DNA of 37,314 bases from an uncultured Clostridium sp. (lineage in GTDB: Bacteria; Bacillota; Clostridia; Lachnospirales; Lachnospiraceae), in the NCBI GenBank assembly GCA_947644195.1, contig CANRZB010000041.1, positions 1-37,314 of the forward strand, given 5' to 3'. Positions 15,905-25,359 of the stretch are shown here, one piece after another (positions within the stretch are counted from its first letter, which is position 1; every line of letters starts with the position of its first letter). Under the pieces are notes generated by a model. That model did not search any database. It worked only from the letters and a program-made list of their open reading frames with translations, and had not been told where the DNA came from. The position numbers and the translations under genes are program-made.

Positions 15905-16717
15905 ATGAATCAAAAAATATTAGCCTTAGATCTGGATGGCACTTTGACAAATTCCCGGAAAGAAATTACGCCGGAAACGAAACAAGCGATCCGGGCAGTG
16001 CAGAAGAAAGGGCATCTGGTGGTGCTGGCAAGCGGGCGTCCTACGCCCGGTGCCAAGGCAGTGGCGGACTGTCTGAAACTGAATGAGTATGGGGGATATC
16101 TTTTATCCTATAATGGTGCCAGGGTCATGAATTGTATGACGGGGGAGCTGCTATTTCAGGAAACGATGCCGGAGGACGTGGTTCCTCAGATTTTTGCCAT
16201 GGCAGAGGAATTGGGAATTGGTATGATGACATATCAAGAGGATGAGATTGTTGCCGGTTCGAAGGTGGACGGCTATATGGAACTGGAGGCAGGTATCAAT
16301 GGATTAGAGATTCATTCCTATCCGGATCCGGCAGGACAATTGCGACAAGCGGTCAACAAATGCCTGGGAACGGCAGCGCCGGAGATAGCGGGGGAAATAG
16401 AGAAAAAATATGCCGATATGTTTGGAAAATGTATTAACGTGGGACGTTCGGAGCCATTTTTTATTGAACTGACTCCGCTCGGGGTAGATAAGGCATCTTC
16501 CTTAGAGCGGCTTCGCAATATGCTTGGATGCGCAAGGGAAGATATTATTGCCTGTGGAGATGGTTTTAATGATAAATGTATGGTACAATATGCGGGGTTA
16601 GGAGTAGCGATGGCAAATGCTCAGACCGTGGTCAAGGAGGCAGCAGATTACGTAACCAGGAGATCCAATGATGAGAATGGGGTTGTGGAGGTCATTGAGA
16701 AGTTTATTTTAAGATAG
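15905..16717 (+). CDS. Cof-type HAD-superfamily sugar-phosphate phosphatase
   Basis: 270 residues, the normal length of Cof/YbiV-type HAD IIB phosphatases. Motif I LALDLDGTLTNS (nucleophile Asp9 region), motif II VVLASGRPTPGA, motif III lysine in LGVDKASSLERL and motif IV IACGDGFNDKCM are all present, with an alpha/beta cap between motifs II and III. Such enzymes dephosphorylate sugar phosphates, nucleotides or flavin/pyridoxal phosphates with broad range. The start follows GATGGGGG. It is 30 bases after the exporter operon and 65 bases before queA, possibly in the same transcript. Confidence 0.92.
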   Translation: MNQKILALDLDGTLTNSRKEITPETKQAIRAVQKKGHLVVLASGRPTPGAKAVADCLKLNEYGGYLLSYNGARVMNCMTGELLFQETMPEDVVPQIFAMAEELGIGMMTYQEDEIVAGSKVDGYMELEAGINGLEIHSYPDPAGQLRQAVNKCLGTAAPEIAGEIEKKYADMFGKCINVGRSEPFFIELTPLGVDKASSLERLRNMLGCAREDIIACGDGFNDKCMVQYAGLGVAMANAQTVVKEAADYVTRRSNDENGVVEVIEKFILR

Positions 16718-16782
16718 GCCCAATGGTGTGCCACAAGAGCACGTGAAAGTTTACAAAAGGTACCGCAGATAGGAGATGCGAC

Positions 16783-17829
16783 ATGAAGACATCAGATTTT
16801 GGATATGATTTACCGGAGGAATTAATTGCACAGGATCCGTTGGAGGACCGGGATTCCTCTCGTCTGCTTTTGCTGGATAAGGATACGGGCAGATGGAAGC
16901 ATGAGATATTCCATGACATTACGCATTATCTTCGGCCGGGGGACTGCCTGGTTTTGAATGACACCAAAGTAATTCCTGCAAGGTTAATCGGGGAGCGGGA
17001 AGAGACTGGCGGCAAAGTGGAGGTACTGCTTTTAAAAAGACGGACAGATCAGGTATGGGAAACTTTAGTCAAGCCGGGGAAAAAGGCACGCCCAGGGATG
17101 CGCTTATCTTTTGGCAATGGTTTGCTTCGGGCGGAAGTACAGGAAGTGGTCGAAGAGGGGAATCGTTTGATCCGTTTTGAATATGAGGGGATTTTTGAAG
17201 AAATTTTGGATCAGTTGGGCCAAATGCCATTACCACCGTATATTACGCATGCTTTGCAGGATAAAAACCGTTATCAGACGGTGTATGCAAAATATGAGGG
17301 ATCAGCGGCAGCGCCTACGGCGGGATTACATTTTACCAGGGAACTGTTAAGCCAGATTGCAGAAATGGGGGTACGGATTGCGCATGTCACATTGCACGTG
17401 GGATTGGGAACCTTTCGTCCTGTCAAAGTGGATGATGTGGAGCAGCATCATATGCATACGGAGTTTTACCGTGTGAGTGAGGAAACCGCAGATCTGATTA
17501 ACCAGACAAAACGATTTGGGGGCAGAGTAATCTGTGTGGGAACGACGAGCTGCCGAACGATAGAGTCTGCTGCGGATGCCCAGGGCATTGTGAGAGCGGG
17601 TGAGGGAGACACCAGTATCTTTATCTATCCCGGGTATCAGTTTCGGGTACTGGATTGCCTGATTACTAATTTTCATTTGCCGGAATCCACCTTGTTATTG
17701 TTGGTTTCCGCTTTAGCCGGCCAGGATTCTATTATGGCTGCCTATGCTGAGGCTGTTGCGCAGCGATATCGTTTTTTCTCGTTTGGGGATGCGATGTTCA
17801 TAACGGATTCTATTCAGGAGTTGACATAA
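16783..17829 (+). CDS. queA: S-adenosylmethionine:tRNA ribosyltransferase-isomerase
   Basis: 348 residues, close to the usual 340-350. QueA moves the ribose of SAM onto 7-aminomethyl-7-deazaguanine at position 34 of tRNA-Tyr, -His, -Asn and -Asp, making epoxyqueuosine. Family blocks are easy to see: [19 protein letters not shown] at the start, [59 protein letters not shown] and [25 protein letters not shown] precedes the ATG. No other queuosine gene (tgt, queG/H) is in the window. It lies before the lipid-kinase and dus genes, grouping two tRNA modification enzymes. Confidence 0.97.
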   Translation: MKTSDFGYDLPEELIAQDPLEDRDSSRLLLLDKDTGRWKHEIFHDITHYLRPGDCLVLNDTKVIPARLIGEREETGGKVEVLLLKRRTDQVWETLVKPGKKARPGMRLSFGNGLLRAEVQEVVEEGNRLIRFEYEGIFEEILDQLGQMPLPPYITHALQDKNRYQTVYAKYEGSAAAPTAGLHFTRELLSQIAEMGVRIAHVTLHVGLGTFRPVKVDDVEQHHMHTEFYRVSEETADLINQTKRFGGRVICVGTTSCRTIESAADAQGIVRAGEGDTSIFIYPGYQFRVLDCLITNFHLPESTLLLLVSALAGQDSIMAAYAEAVAQRYRFFSFGDAMFITDSIQELT

Positions 17830-17850
17830 GTTCGTAAAAAGTTTTATTAT
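17821..17850 (+). promoter_or_regulatory. Possible promoter of the lipid-kinase/dus/fic operon
   Basis: TTGACA at 17821-17826, overlapping the end of queA, is followed after 18 bases by TATTAT (17845-17850) in an AT-rich stretch. The -35 box is perfect and the -10 is fair. It lies about 85 bases before the kinase ATG. Confidence 0.5.
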
Positions 17851-17934
17851 AATATAAATATCAGGGGAACAGGAAAGGGAAATGTTTCAGATGCAAGAAT
17901 AGATTGTACCAGAAGCGGGAAAGGAGACAGAACC

Positions 17935-18867
17935 ATGAAGAAGAAAATGTTATTTATTTATAATCCTTTGGCGGGAAAGGAACAGATTCGTGATTATCTG
18001 TCTGATATTATCCAAATTTTTTGCAAAGCGGATTTTGAGGTTACGATATTGGCGACCAGAGGACCCGGAGAGGCGACGGAAGTGGTGGCAGATATTGGTG
18101 AAGGTTATGATTACGTGGTCTGTTCTGGTGGGGATGGTACGATGAATGAAGTGGCAGCAGGTACCATGCAGCTCAAGCACAGACCGGTGGTCGGCTATAT
18201 ACCGGCAGGTACGGTAAATGATTTTGCTTCTACGCTTCGGATTCCAAAAGATATGATAGAGGCGGCAAAACTGATTGTGAAAGGAGATTTATTTTCCTGT
18301 GACCTGGGTAGATTCAATGACCGTTATTTTACCTATGTGGCTGGGTTTGGTGCGTTTACGGAAGTTTCCTACCAGACTTCACAGGATTTGAAAAATGCGT
18401 TGGGAAAGACAGCATATTTCCTGGAGGCATTGAAACATGTGGCAGATATTAAGCCGCATCGAATGAAGATTGAATATGATGACGGTGCCATTGAGGATGA
18501 ATTTTTATTAGGATTGGTCAGTAATACGGAGTCCATTTCCGGATACAAGGCGTACAGCCGCCAGGAGATCAAGATGGACGACGGTTTGTTTGAGGCTCTG
18601 TTTATCCGTAATATCCAGAATCCATTGGAAATTCAGATGATAATTAATGCGTTGCTAACGAAAAAATTAGATGCCGAACAAATGTGTCTGATTCGGACAA
18701 AACATTTGCATATCGTCAGCGAGGATGAAGTGCAGTGGACGTTGGATGGCGAGGAGGGCGGCTGGTTTGACGAAATCATGATTGAAAATGTATATCATGC
18801 CATGCAGATTGTATGTGATTTTAGTGAGGTGCAGACAGTGGCAGAGCAGGCAGGAGAAGAAAAGTGA
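17935..18867 (+). CDS. Diacylglycerol/lipid kinase family protein (DagK/YegS-like)
   Basis: 310 residues, the usual length of DgkB/YegS-type lipid kinases. The N-terminus MLFIYNPLAGKEQIRDYL and the nucleotide-binding loop CSGGDGTMNEVAAG (about 63-76) are diagnostic; AGTVNDFAST is the next conserved block. In the C-terminal beta-sandwich, KMDDGLFEALFI carries the Asp expected to act as the catalytic base. These enzymes phosphorylate diacylglycerol or other lipids to return them to phospholipid synthesis. GGAAAGGAGA precedes the ATG. Its stop overlaps the GTG start of dus (GTGA), so the two are translationally coupled. Confidence 0.93.
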   Translation: MKKKMLFIYNPLAGKEQIRDYLSDIIQIFCKADFEVTILATRGPGEATEVVADIGEGYDYVVCSGGDGTMNEVAAGTMQLKHRPVVGYIPAGTVNDFASTLRIPKDMIEAAKLIVKGDLFSCDLGRFNDRYFTYVAGFGAFTEVSYQTSQDLKNALGKTAYFLEALKHVADIKPHRMKIEYDDGAIEDEFLLGLVSNTESISGYKAYSRQEIKMDDGLFEALFIRNIQNPLEIQMIINALLTKKLDAEQMCLIRTKHLHIVSEDEVQWTLDGEEGGWFDEIMIENVYHAMQIVCDFSEVQTVAEQAGEEK

Positions 18868-19847
18868 ACTACTATTTCGCCCCATTAGAAGGGATGACAG
18901 GCTATCGTTACCGCCGTATTCACGCCAGGCATTTTCCGGGTATGGACAGATACTATTCTCCGTTTGTGGTTACTAGAGATGGCGGGATTATGAAGGAGAA
19001 GGAATTACAGGATATTCTGCCGGAACACAACGAGAATATTTGTTTGATTCCACAGATCTTAACAAATATTGCGGAAAATTTTTTGCAGGCTTCGGGTCAG
19101 ATGAAAGATTTGGGATACCGGGAAGTCAATCTAAACCTGGGGTGTCCATCGGGGACAGTTACCGGAAAAGGACGTGGTTCGGGATTTCTTCGATGGGAGA
19201 GGCGAACCGGATTACAGAAATTTTTGGATGAAATATATGCACATGCAGAGGTGGATATTTCAATAAAGACCCGGATTGGTTGGGATGATCCGGAAGATTT
19301 TGCGGAGCTATTAGAGCTGTTTAACGATTATCCGGTGAAGGAGTTGATCATCCATCCCAGAACTCGACAGGATTTCTATCAGGGCACGGTACATCGAGAA
19401 ATGTTTACCTATGCTTATGAAAATAGCAAGAATCCGGTTTGTTATAATGGAGATCTTCGAACGATTGGAGATATTTGGCGGTTACAGCAGGAGTATCCAG
19501 ATCTGCAGTCTATCATGATTGGCAGGGGGGTGATCGCCGATCCCTCTCTGGTTAGCCGTCTACAGGGTAGAAACGTGACAAAAGATCAGATCTGGGAGTT
19601 TTATCAAGATATTTTTAACGTTTATCAACAATGGCTTTCCGGAGATACTCCTTTGTTACATAAAATGAAAGAGTTGTGGATCTTTATGGCGGAGGGATTT
19701 ACAGATTCAGAATGGTATCTGAAGAAGATCAAGAAGTCACGAAATCTGACAGAATTTCAGGGGATCGTGGAGAGACTGTTTGAGGAGCAGGATCTGGCTG
19801 TGGAGGATAAGAGACAGGAGGAGCAAAAACATGGCATTAGAAAATAA
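18864..19847 (+). CDS. dus: tRNA-dihydrouridine synthase
   Basis: 327 residues. Flavoenzyme that reduces uridine to dihydrouridine in the D loop of tRNA with NADPH. The TIM-barrel start YYFAPLEGMTGYRYRRI binds FMN; NLNLGCPSGTVTGKGRGSGF contains the catalytic cysteine (Cys94), and ISIKTRIGWDDPED and LIIHPRTRQDFYQG are the usual substrate/FMN blocks. MIGRGVIADPSL closes the barrel. It starts with GTG overlapping the stop of the kinase gene, with GGAG ahead. The last 17 bases overlap the fic gene. Which uridine is modified cannot be told. Confidence 0.95.
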   Translation: MNYYFAPLEGMTGYRYRRIHARHFPGMDRYYSPFVVTRDGGIMKEKELQDILPEHNENICLIPQILTNIAENFLQASGQMKDLGYREVNLNLGCPSGTVTGKGRGSGFLRWERRTGLQKFLDEIYAHAEVDISIKTRIGWDDPEDFAELLELFNDYPVKELIIHPRTRQDFYQGTVHREMFTYAYENSKNPVCYNGDLRTIGDIWRLQQEYPDLQSIMIGRGVIADPSLVSRLQGRNVTKDQIWEFYQDIFNVYQQWLSGDTPLLHKMKELWIFMAEGFTDSEWYLKKIKKSRNLTEFQGIVERLFEEQDLAVEDKRQEEQKHGIRK

Positions 19848-20436
19848 ATTTGGAATTACAAATTCAGCGGAACTTGCCAGAGTGGAGGAAAGAATCAGTA
19901 AAAGAAAAGCATTAGAACTTTTTGAAAACAACTTCATAGATGATTTTGAAATTGGGAAATTTTCAGGTCTTGCGAAAATACATCGGTTTCTTTTTTCGGA
20001 TATTTATGAGTTTGCCGGTGATATTAGGAAAATGAATGTAGTAAAAGGGAATTTTCAGTTTGTGCCGGTAATGCATTTGGGAGCGACCTTGAAAAATATT
20101 GATTATATGCGGCAATCTACGTATGAGGAAATTATCAAAAAATATGTTGCAATGAATATTGCGCATCCATTCCGGGAAGGGAATGGGAGAAGCACCCGCA
20201 TATGGCTCGATTGTATCTTGAAAAAAGAATTAGAGGTTGTGATCCAATGGCAAAGGGTAGACAAGGAAGAATATCTGATTGCCATGGAGAGAAGCCCTGA
20301 GAATGAGGAAGAGATTAAAAGTCTGCTGAAAAAGGCTTTGACGAATCAGGTTGAAGATAAAGAGGTTTATATGCAGGGGATAGATGCCAGCTATGGTTAT
20401 GAGGGATTCTATGCTTTTAAAACGCAGGATCTGTAG
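19831..20436 (+). CDS. Fic-domain AMP-transferase-like protein with C-terminal inhibitory motif (class III)
   Basis: 201 residues from ATG 19831, which follows AGGAGGAG; the frame is open further upstream inside dus. The catalytic motif is AHPFREGNGRSTRIW, with His112, matching HxFx(D/E)GNGRxxR: the histidine attacks and the Arg/Asn hold phosphate of ATP. Upstream is FAGDIRKMNVVKGNFQFVPV, the usual flap region that positions the target. Near the end, residues 187-192 read SYGYEG, which fits the inhibitory motif (S/T)xxxE(G/N); its position at the C-terminus makes this a class III Fic, as in Neisseria NmFic, where the Glu blocks ATP. Fic proteins usually adenylylate a host-cell protein such as gyrase. 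No separate antitoxin gene is next to it. Confidence 0.88.
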   Translation: MALENKFGITNSAELARVEERISKRKALELFENNFIDDFEIGKFSGLAKIHRFLFSDIYEFAGDIRKMNVVKGNFQFVPVMHLGATLKNIDYMRQSTYEEIIKKYVAMNIAHPFREGNGRSTRIWLDCILKKELEVVIQWQRVDKEEYLIAMERSPENEEEIKSLLKKALTNQVEDKEVYMQGIDASYGYEGFYAFKTQDL

Positions 20437-20518
20437 ATTTTAGTCTGAAATTAATAGTATAAAAAAATGCAGCCAGGGTTGTCTATATTCTAATTTCAAT
20501 TAATTCATCAATCGCATT

Positions 20519-21002
20519 TTAGGTTGCAATAAATGTAAAGTAGCAGGTTTTCCCTTCATACAATTTATCTTCTGTATCAACCATATGGATACGCTTGTCC
20601 GCAGAATGGGTTTGCAGATAATCCTGAAAACCTTCATTCGCTCTTCCTGCCAGGCATAATTTTTATTTCATCTGAGTCAAAATAAGCGGTTGCCAAGCCG
20701 GGGATGGAGGTGTCAGCCAAAGCCCATCGAATGTGCTGTAATTCTTCTCCAAACTTTAAAATTTCGATTTCTTTCTTGGACTGAGGGTCGGCAAGGATTG
20801 TTCTGTTGCGGATAATAACAGGTAGGTTAAAAGATATATTATTTGTGATTTCTGAAGCGGAGCTAAGCGATCTTGCGGTCGCATATGTAAGAAATATACT
20901 TTGAGAAAGCAGACGGTTCAATATGGCAACGCTTTCATTTGAAATTGTTTTATCATCCCGCATTAAAATCCCATCTAAATCAGTCACATACTATGTTTTC
21001 AT
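20519..21002 (-). pseudogene. HAD-superfamily (Cof-like) phosphatase, broken by nonsense, frameshift and 3' loss
   Basis: On the minus strand an ATG at 21002 begins MKT, then a TAG, then YVTDLDGILMRDDKTIS, a typical HAD motif I. The frame continues through LTYATARSLSSASEITNN (motif II region) and LATAYFDSDEIKIMPGR, then shifts: the neighbouring frame continues with NEGFQDYLQTHSADKRIHMV and KLYEGKTCYFTFIAT before a stop at 20519. The C-terminal half with motif IV is missing. It follows the methyltransferase gene by 7 bases and was probably in its operon. The open stretch alone (20634-20987) could be called a short gene by an automatic tool. Confidence 0.8.
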
Positions 21003-21009
21003 ATTGGAA

Positions 21010-21819
21010 TTATTTTACCCTTTCTGCAATCATAATATCCATACAATGCTGGTGTGGGATTCCGCCACTATTGCAGTTGAAAATGTTTTCTTCTGTTTTA
21101 TGCAGTTTCCAATCATGGTAGAGCATAAAAAGCTCTCCAGATTTCCAGCGAAACCGATTGGCATCTTTATCCGGCGGAATTTCCACAAACGGTTTGTCTA
21201 CAAATACATTAATTGCGTGTATGCCGCTTTTGTTTGTGTATTCTTTCAGGTTTGCTGCGATTTCTTTCCGGATTTCCGGTTTAATAAAGTGATATACTCC
21301 ACTACTGAAAATAATGTCATAGTATTCGGTTGCACGAAAATCAGTTATATCAGCTTTAAAAAAATCTACATAAGTATTACATTTTTCTGCAAGCTTTTTT
21401 CCCTTTTCTATTCCGGCTTCAGACAAATCAAAAGCCGTTACAATATAACCGTTTCGAGCAAGAAAAACAGCATCTTTCCCCTCTCCGCAGCCAATATCCA
21501 ACACTTTTAATGGCTTAATCGGTGGTCGCAATTTCATTATTTCATAGCATAAATTGTTAGGGGTTATTCCCCAATAATAATCCGCTGTGTCATACCGTTT
21601 GTCATAATCTGAAACCACAAAAGACTTATATCCCAAAAGGGAATCAATACTTGTGTCCAATACACTTGCAATCATAGGAAGTATTTCCATTTCCGGATAA
21701 TTCGTTCCATTTTCCCATTTTGACACTGCCTGAAAAGAAACATTCAATTTATCCGCCAAGGTTTGTTGCGTATAGCCTAAAGCCTTTCTTTTACTCATAA
21801 TTACTGAACCAATATTCAT
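21010..21819 (-). CDS. Xre-type HTH fused to a class I SAM methyltransferase (TehB-like)
   Basis: 269 residues. Residues 1-65 form an Xre/Cro-type helix-turn-helix: SKRKALGYTQQTLADKLNVS then FQAVSKWENGTNYPEMEIL. Residues about 85-265 form a Rossmann methyltransferase with SAM motif I VLDIGCGEGKDAVFLARNG, an acidic residue after motif II (VTAFDLSEAGIEKGK), and IIFSSGVYHFI. The methyltransferase resembles TehB and small-molecule methyltransferases. The fusion suggests a regulator that senses SAM or modifies a small molecule, but no target is known. GGGAGG precedes the ATG at 21819. The downstream HAD gene is decayed, so the pathway may be losing function here. Confidence 0.85.
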   Translation of the reverse strand: MNIGSVIMSKRKALGYTQQTLADKLNVSFQAVSKWENGTNYPEMEILPMIASVLDTSIDSLLGYKSFVVSDYDKRYDTADYYWGITPNNLCYEIMKLRPPIKPLKVLDIGCGEGKDAVFLARNGYIVTAFDLSEAGIEKGKKLAEKCNTYVDFFKADITDFRATEYYDIIFSSGVYHFIKPEIRKEIAANLKEYTNKSGIHAINVFVDKPFVEIPPDKDANRFRWKSGELFMLYHDWKLHKTEENIFNCNSGGIPHQHCMDIMIAERVK

Positions 21820-22249
21820 TTATAAATACCTCCCTGTTTTATAATGATATAGCTACATAGTTAATAAATTGCAAAGCCAAGCCCTGCAGAATCCATTCGA
21901 TTTTAATCCTTGTTTCTTTTGATTCCATTTTACTATGGATAATTGAAATAATCTATAACCGCGTCGGTTAGTTCATTTTATAAATTCAACCAATAGTAGA
22001 AGTTGAAATATATTAATAGCAATTAAGATGCATTTTGAACATAAAACAGGCTACAATCTTTATGTGAAATGTATCCATGACAGGGTGGGGATTAGTTCTG
22101 CTGTGCCTATGGCAGTTTTGTTGCAGCGTTGCTTGTCTTTCTGCAAGCGAAAAAAATCTCTATTCTATCTGAACCCCGGAATAATCTGTCAAATGTGGCT
22201 ATATCAATGCTATTATGCAAAAAAGACAATCATTGCAATATAAGGATCT
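21820..22249. other. Intergenic region with no confident gene
   Basis: AT-rich sequence between the divergent methyltransferase and the membrane protein. A 71-codon plus-strand frame at 22028-22243 has no ribosome site and no recognisable protein. A second, start-less frame in the same place reads FVAALLVFLQAKKISILS and could be a remnant of a membrane gene. I see no hairpin with a T-run, no riboswitch and no repeat. Confidence 0.4.
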
Positions 22250-22277
22250 TTGCCGTAGTTGCCATATATGATATAAT
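22250..22277 (+). promoter_or_regulatory. Promoter with extended -10 for the membrane protein gene
   Basis: TTGCCG (22250-22255), 16-base spacer and TATAAT (22272-22277), with TG one base ahead of the -10. The -10 is perfect. It lies about 50 bases upstream of the ATG at 22330. Confidence 0.55.
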
Positions 22278-22329
22278 AATATATAGTATTGTAATGGTGC
22301 TTTTCTGATGGAATATGATGGGGATAAAA

Positions 22330-23214
22330 ATGAAGAAGTTTATTTTTTGGATGTTGTTTCTGACAATTTGTTTGATCGGTACCAATGTCCGCCAGGCGGA
22401 GGCATATACCGTGACGATGAAATCGGATGGGTTGTATGCAGAAATAGTACCGGATCATATTAAGGTAAATGCTGTACCGATGTTTGAAAAAAAAGTGCGG
22501 AAAGCAAGGAAGTATTATGAAAAGTATAAAGATGCGGATGATTATACCTATATAAAAAAGATTCCTGACGAATACCGTGACTTTATAGAAGTTGTAAAAA
22601 AGATTCAGGAAACGGATGAAATTGTGATTCGCCATCCGTTTTATATATACTATGTTGCCGGAGAGGGAGGCTATTACTCTTATTATTTTGTTGCAGAGAG
22701 GAATGGAGAAAAGCTTTGCATCTTTAAAATTAATGTGGATGAGTATGAGGGAACAACTAAGGTATTCTACGATAAAGGGCTGGACTGTTATTCCTTGCTG
22801 GGAGAGAATCTTGGAGAGGAGACTTTGTTTTATCAGATTAATATGGAAATCTATGCAGAGACACCGGATCAGATCAAAGTTCTGAAGGAGGATCCGGCTG
22901 GCGGAAGGTGGCAGATGGAAAAGGATGCTGCTGATACTACCGATAGGGATTGCCAAGAGTTTTATCAAAAAACATATGAAGAAAAAAAGGAAATCATCTT
23001 TGAATTCCTAAATGGAATCAAAGAGGGAAAGACAGCAAAGCAATCTGAGAAAAATTTAAAAAAGGAACTGGAGGATGATTATATTGAGCCGGCAAGTGCT
23101 CCGGTTAGCATGGGGATTGGGAAATGGGTGTATTTTGCCATAGGCGTTGGAGTTCTATTTGTTTTAATCATTATAGTGGTTCTGATTTTTAGGAGTAAGA
23201 GGACAGAAAAATAA
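22330..23214 (+). CDS. Membrane-anchored extracytoplasmic protein of unknown function
   Basis: 294 residues. An N-terminal signal peptide ([20 protein letters not shown], likely cut after AEA) leads to about 230 external residues rich in Tyr, Lys and Glu, and a C-terminal helix [20 protein letters not shown] followed by RSKRTEK anchors it with a positive cytoplasmic tail. The topology is that of a type I membrane protein. The segment [20 protein letters not shown] and the helical [20 protein letters not shown] before the anchor are distinctive, but I do not recognise the family. ATG 22330 is preferred because GGGGAT is well spaced ahead of it; an ATG at 22315 would add five residues. Confidence 0.7.
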   Translation: MKKFIFWMLFLTICLIGTNVRQAEAYTVTMKSDGLYAEIVPDHIKVNAVPMFEKKVRKARKYYEKYKDADDYTYIKKIPDEYRDFIEVVKKIQETDEIVIRHPFYIYYVAGEGGYYSYYFVAERNGEKLCIFKINVDEYEGTTKVFYDKGLDCYSLLGENLGEETLFYQINMEIYAETPDQIKVLKEDPAGGRWQMEKDAADTTDRDCQEFYQKTYEEKKEIIFEFLNGIKEGKTAKQSEKNLKKELEDDYIEPASAPVSMGIGKWVYFAIGVGVLFVLIIIVVLIFRSKRTEK

Positions 23215-23276
23215 ATTGTTTCACATACACAAATATTGCATTATGTGCGATAGGCAGCGCAGAAATGAGGGTAAGG

Positions 23277-24461
23277 ATGGAAAAATATCAGAGAATTTTT
23301 GTTATTGTTTTAGATTCCCTGGGGATTGGGGCAATGCCGGATGCGGCAGAATATGGGGATGCTGGAACGGACACTTTGGGACATATCGCAGAACGGATGG
23401 AATTGCATATTCCGCATTTACAGCGCTTAGGGATTGCCAATCTTCGGCCGATCAAGGGAGTTGCAGCAGTAACGGAACCAGAGGGTCGTTATATGGCGGT
23501 GCGAGAGCGTAGTACCGGCAAGGATACTATGACGGGGCATTGGGAAATGATGGGGCTGCATATTACCAAACCATTTCAGACGTTTACAGATACTGGGTTT
23601 CCACCGGAACTGATCACAGAGTTGGAAAAGCGTACCGGCAGGAAAATCATTGGTAATAAGAGCGCCAGCGGTACGGTCATTTTGGAGGAACTGGCGGAAG
23701 AAGAGATTCAGAAAGGGCATCTGATTGTCTATACTTCTGCCGATTCTGTGTTGCAGATCTGTGGCAATGAGGAAACCATGGGCTTGGAAACCTTGTATCA
23801 TTATTGCGAGATTGCCAGAGAGTTGACGATGCGGGATGAATGGAAAGTGGGTCGGGTGATTGCCAGACCTTATGTTGGCCGGAAACGAGGGGAGTTTGTT
23901 CGAACTGCGAACCGGCATGATTATGCATTAAAGCCTTATGGAAGAACCGTCTTAAATGCTTTAAAAGATGGTGGATATGATGTAATTTCGGTGGGAAAGA
24001 TTTATGATATTTTTGATGGTGAGGGATTGACGGAATCCAATAAATCCAAATCTTCTGTCCAGGGAATGGAACAGACGATTGCGATTGCGCAGAGAGATTT
24101 CCATGGATTATGTTTTACGAATCTGGTGGATTTTGATGCTTTGTGGGGGCACAGGCGAAATCCAGTGGGATACGGGGAAGAACTGGAACGATTCGATGGA
24201 AAATTAGGGGAGTTGTTACAGGAATTGCGTTCGGATGACCTGATCATACTCACAGCGGATCATGGGAATGATCCGACATATACGGGTACAGATCACACTA
24301 GGGAAAAGGTGCCATTTCTGGCATATTCGCCAACTATGGATGGGGGTGCTGCCTTGCCGGAGGGAGATACCTTTGCTGTGATTGGTGCAACCGTCGCGGA
24401 TAATTTTGGCGTAAAGATGCCGGAGGGAACGATCGGGAAGTCGATCTTGGATTTGTTGTGA
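23277..24461 (+). CDS. deoB: Phosphopentomutase
   Basis: 394 residues. Converts ribose- or deoxyribose-1-phosphate to the 5-phosphate in nucleoside salvage. Alkaline-phosphatase fold with metal-binding blocks: [20 protein letters not shown] at the start, DTLGHI, a middle cap domain with [13 protein letters not shown], and [20 protein letters not shown] near the end, which carries the metal-binding Asp and His residues. ATG 23277 follows GAGGGTAAGG and is preferred to ATG 23265. The next gene (ABC ATPase) starts 16 bases later but is not functionally linked. No other deo genes are in the window. Confidence 0.97.
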   Translation: MEKYQRIFVIVLDSLGIGAMPDAAEYGDAGTDTLGHIAERMELHIPHLQRLGIANLRPIKGVAAVTEPEGRYMAVRERSTGKDTMTGHWEMMGLHITKPFQTFTDTGFPPELITELEKRTGRKIIGNKSASGTVILEELAEEEIQKGHLIVYTSADSVLQICGNEETMGLETLYHYCEIARELTMRDEWKVGRVIARPYVGRKRGEFVRTANRHDYALKPYGRTVLNALKDGGYDVISVGKIYDIFDGEGLTESNKSKSSVQGMEQTIAIAQRDFHGLCFTNLVDFDALWGHRRNPVGYGEELERFDGKLGELLQELRSDDLIILTADHGNDPTYTGTDHTREKVPFLAYSPTMDGGAALPEGDTFAVIGATVADNFGVKMPEGTIGKSILDLL

Positions 24462-24477
24462 TAAGGGGAGCAGATAG

Positions 24478-25359
24478 ATGGATGCGATTAAGATTACAAA
24501 TTTGACGAAATCCTATGGGAAAGCCAGGGGGATTATTGGCTTGAACTTATCGGTGCCTGAAGGAGGTTTTTTTGGATTTATCGGGCCAAATGGAGCAGGT
24601 AAATCCACTACAATACGTACCCTTCTCGGTTTGATTTCTCCGACAAGCGGCAGTGCTCAGGTTTTTGGTATGGATATTGTCCACGAGAAGGAAGCTATTT
24701 TGCAAAGAGTGGGTTATTTGCCGTCAGAGGCAGTTTTTTATTCAGGAATGAAAGTTCGGGACATCTTGAAACTTTCTGCCGATTTGCGGAAAAGGGATTG
24801 TTCTAACGAGGCAAAAGAACTTTGTGAGCGCTTGCAGTTACAGCCGTCCCGAAAAGTAGACGATTTGTCCTTTGGGAACCGCAAAAAAGTTGCGATCGTC
24901 TGTGCCTTACAGCACAATCCTGATTTGCTGGTACTCGATGAGCCAACGGGAGGCTTAGATCCGTTGATGCAGCGGGAATTTTTTGAGGTTTTACGGGAGA
25001 GAAACCAGGGTGGGACGACGATATTTTTATCCAGCCATATCCTCTCTGAGATCCAGCGTAATTGTACACAGGCGGCTATTATCCGTGAGGGAAGAATTAT
25101 TGCCTGCGACAGTGTAGAAGCGCTTTCCCGCACCAGTGCCAAGCGTGTGACAGTTCATGGATGTGTGGATATTGACGGATTGAAAGGGATTCGTGACAGA
25201 GAAGAGATGGAGAACTCTGTCAGCTTTCTATACAGTGGTTCGATGGATGATTTGCTGCGTGTATTGTCAGCCGGGCAAGTTGCTGATTTGACGGTCTCCG
25301 AGCCGGATCTGGAGGAAATTTTCTTTCATTATTACGAGAAGGATGGTAAAAATATATGA
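24478..25359 (+). CDS. ABC transporter ATP-binding protein (ABC-2 type)
   Basis: 293 residues. Energises the permease encoded next to it. Walker A GPNGAGKSTTIRTLLGL (about 39-55), signature LSFGNRKKVAIVCAL (with LSFGN in place of LSGGQ, as is common in this branch), Walker B LLVLDEPTGGLDP and the H-loop FLSSHILSEI are all present. The C-terminal 80 residues (VTVHGCVDIDGLKG onward) form the accessory domain of CcmA-like ATPases ending SEPDLEEIFFHYY. GGGGAG precedes the ATG. It overlaps the permease start by four bases (ATGA), so the two subunits are made together. Confidence 0.93.
   Translation: MDAIKITNLTKSYGKARGIIGLNLSVPEGGFFGFIGPNGAGKSTTIRTLLGLISPTSGSAQVFGMDIVHEKEAILQRVGYLPSEAVFYSGMKVRDILKLSADLRKRDCSNEAKELCERLQLQPSRKVDDLSFGNRKKVAIVCALQHNPDLLVLDEPTGGLDPLMQREFFEVLRERNQGGTTIFLSSHILSEIQRNCTQAAIIREGRIIACDSVEALSRTSAKRVTVHGCVDIDGLKGIRDREEMENSVSFLYSGSMDDLLRVLSAGQVADLTVSEPDLEEIFFHYYEKDGKNI

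Noticed and set aside
22028-22243. 71-codon plus-strand frame upstream of the membrane protein
   Set aside because: No ribosome site and no recognisable protein; a different frame in the same stretch looks more coding-like but has no start.
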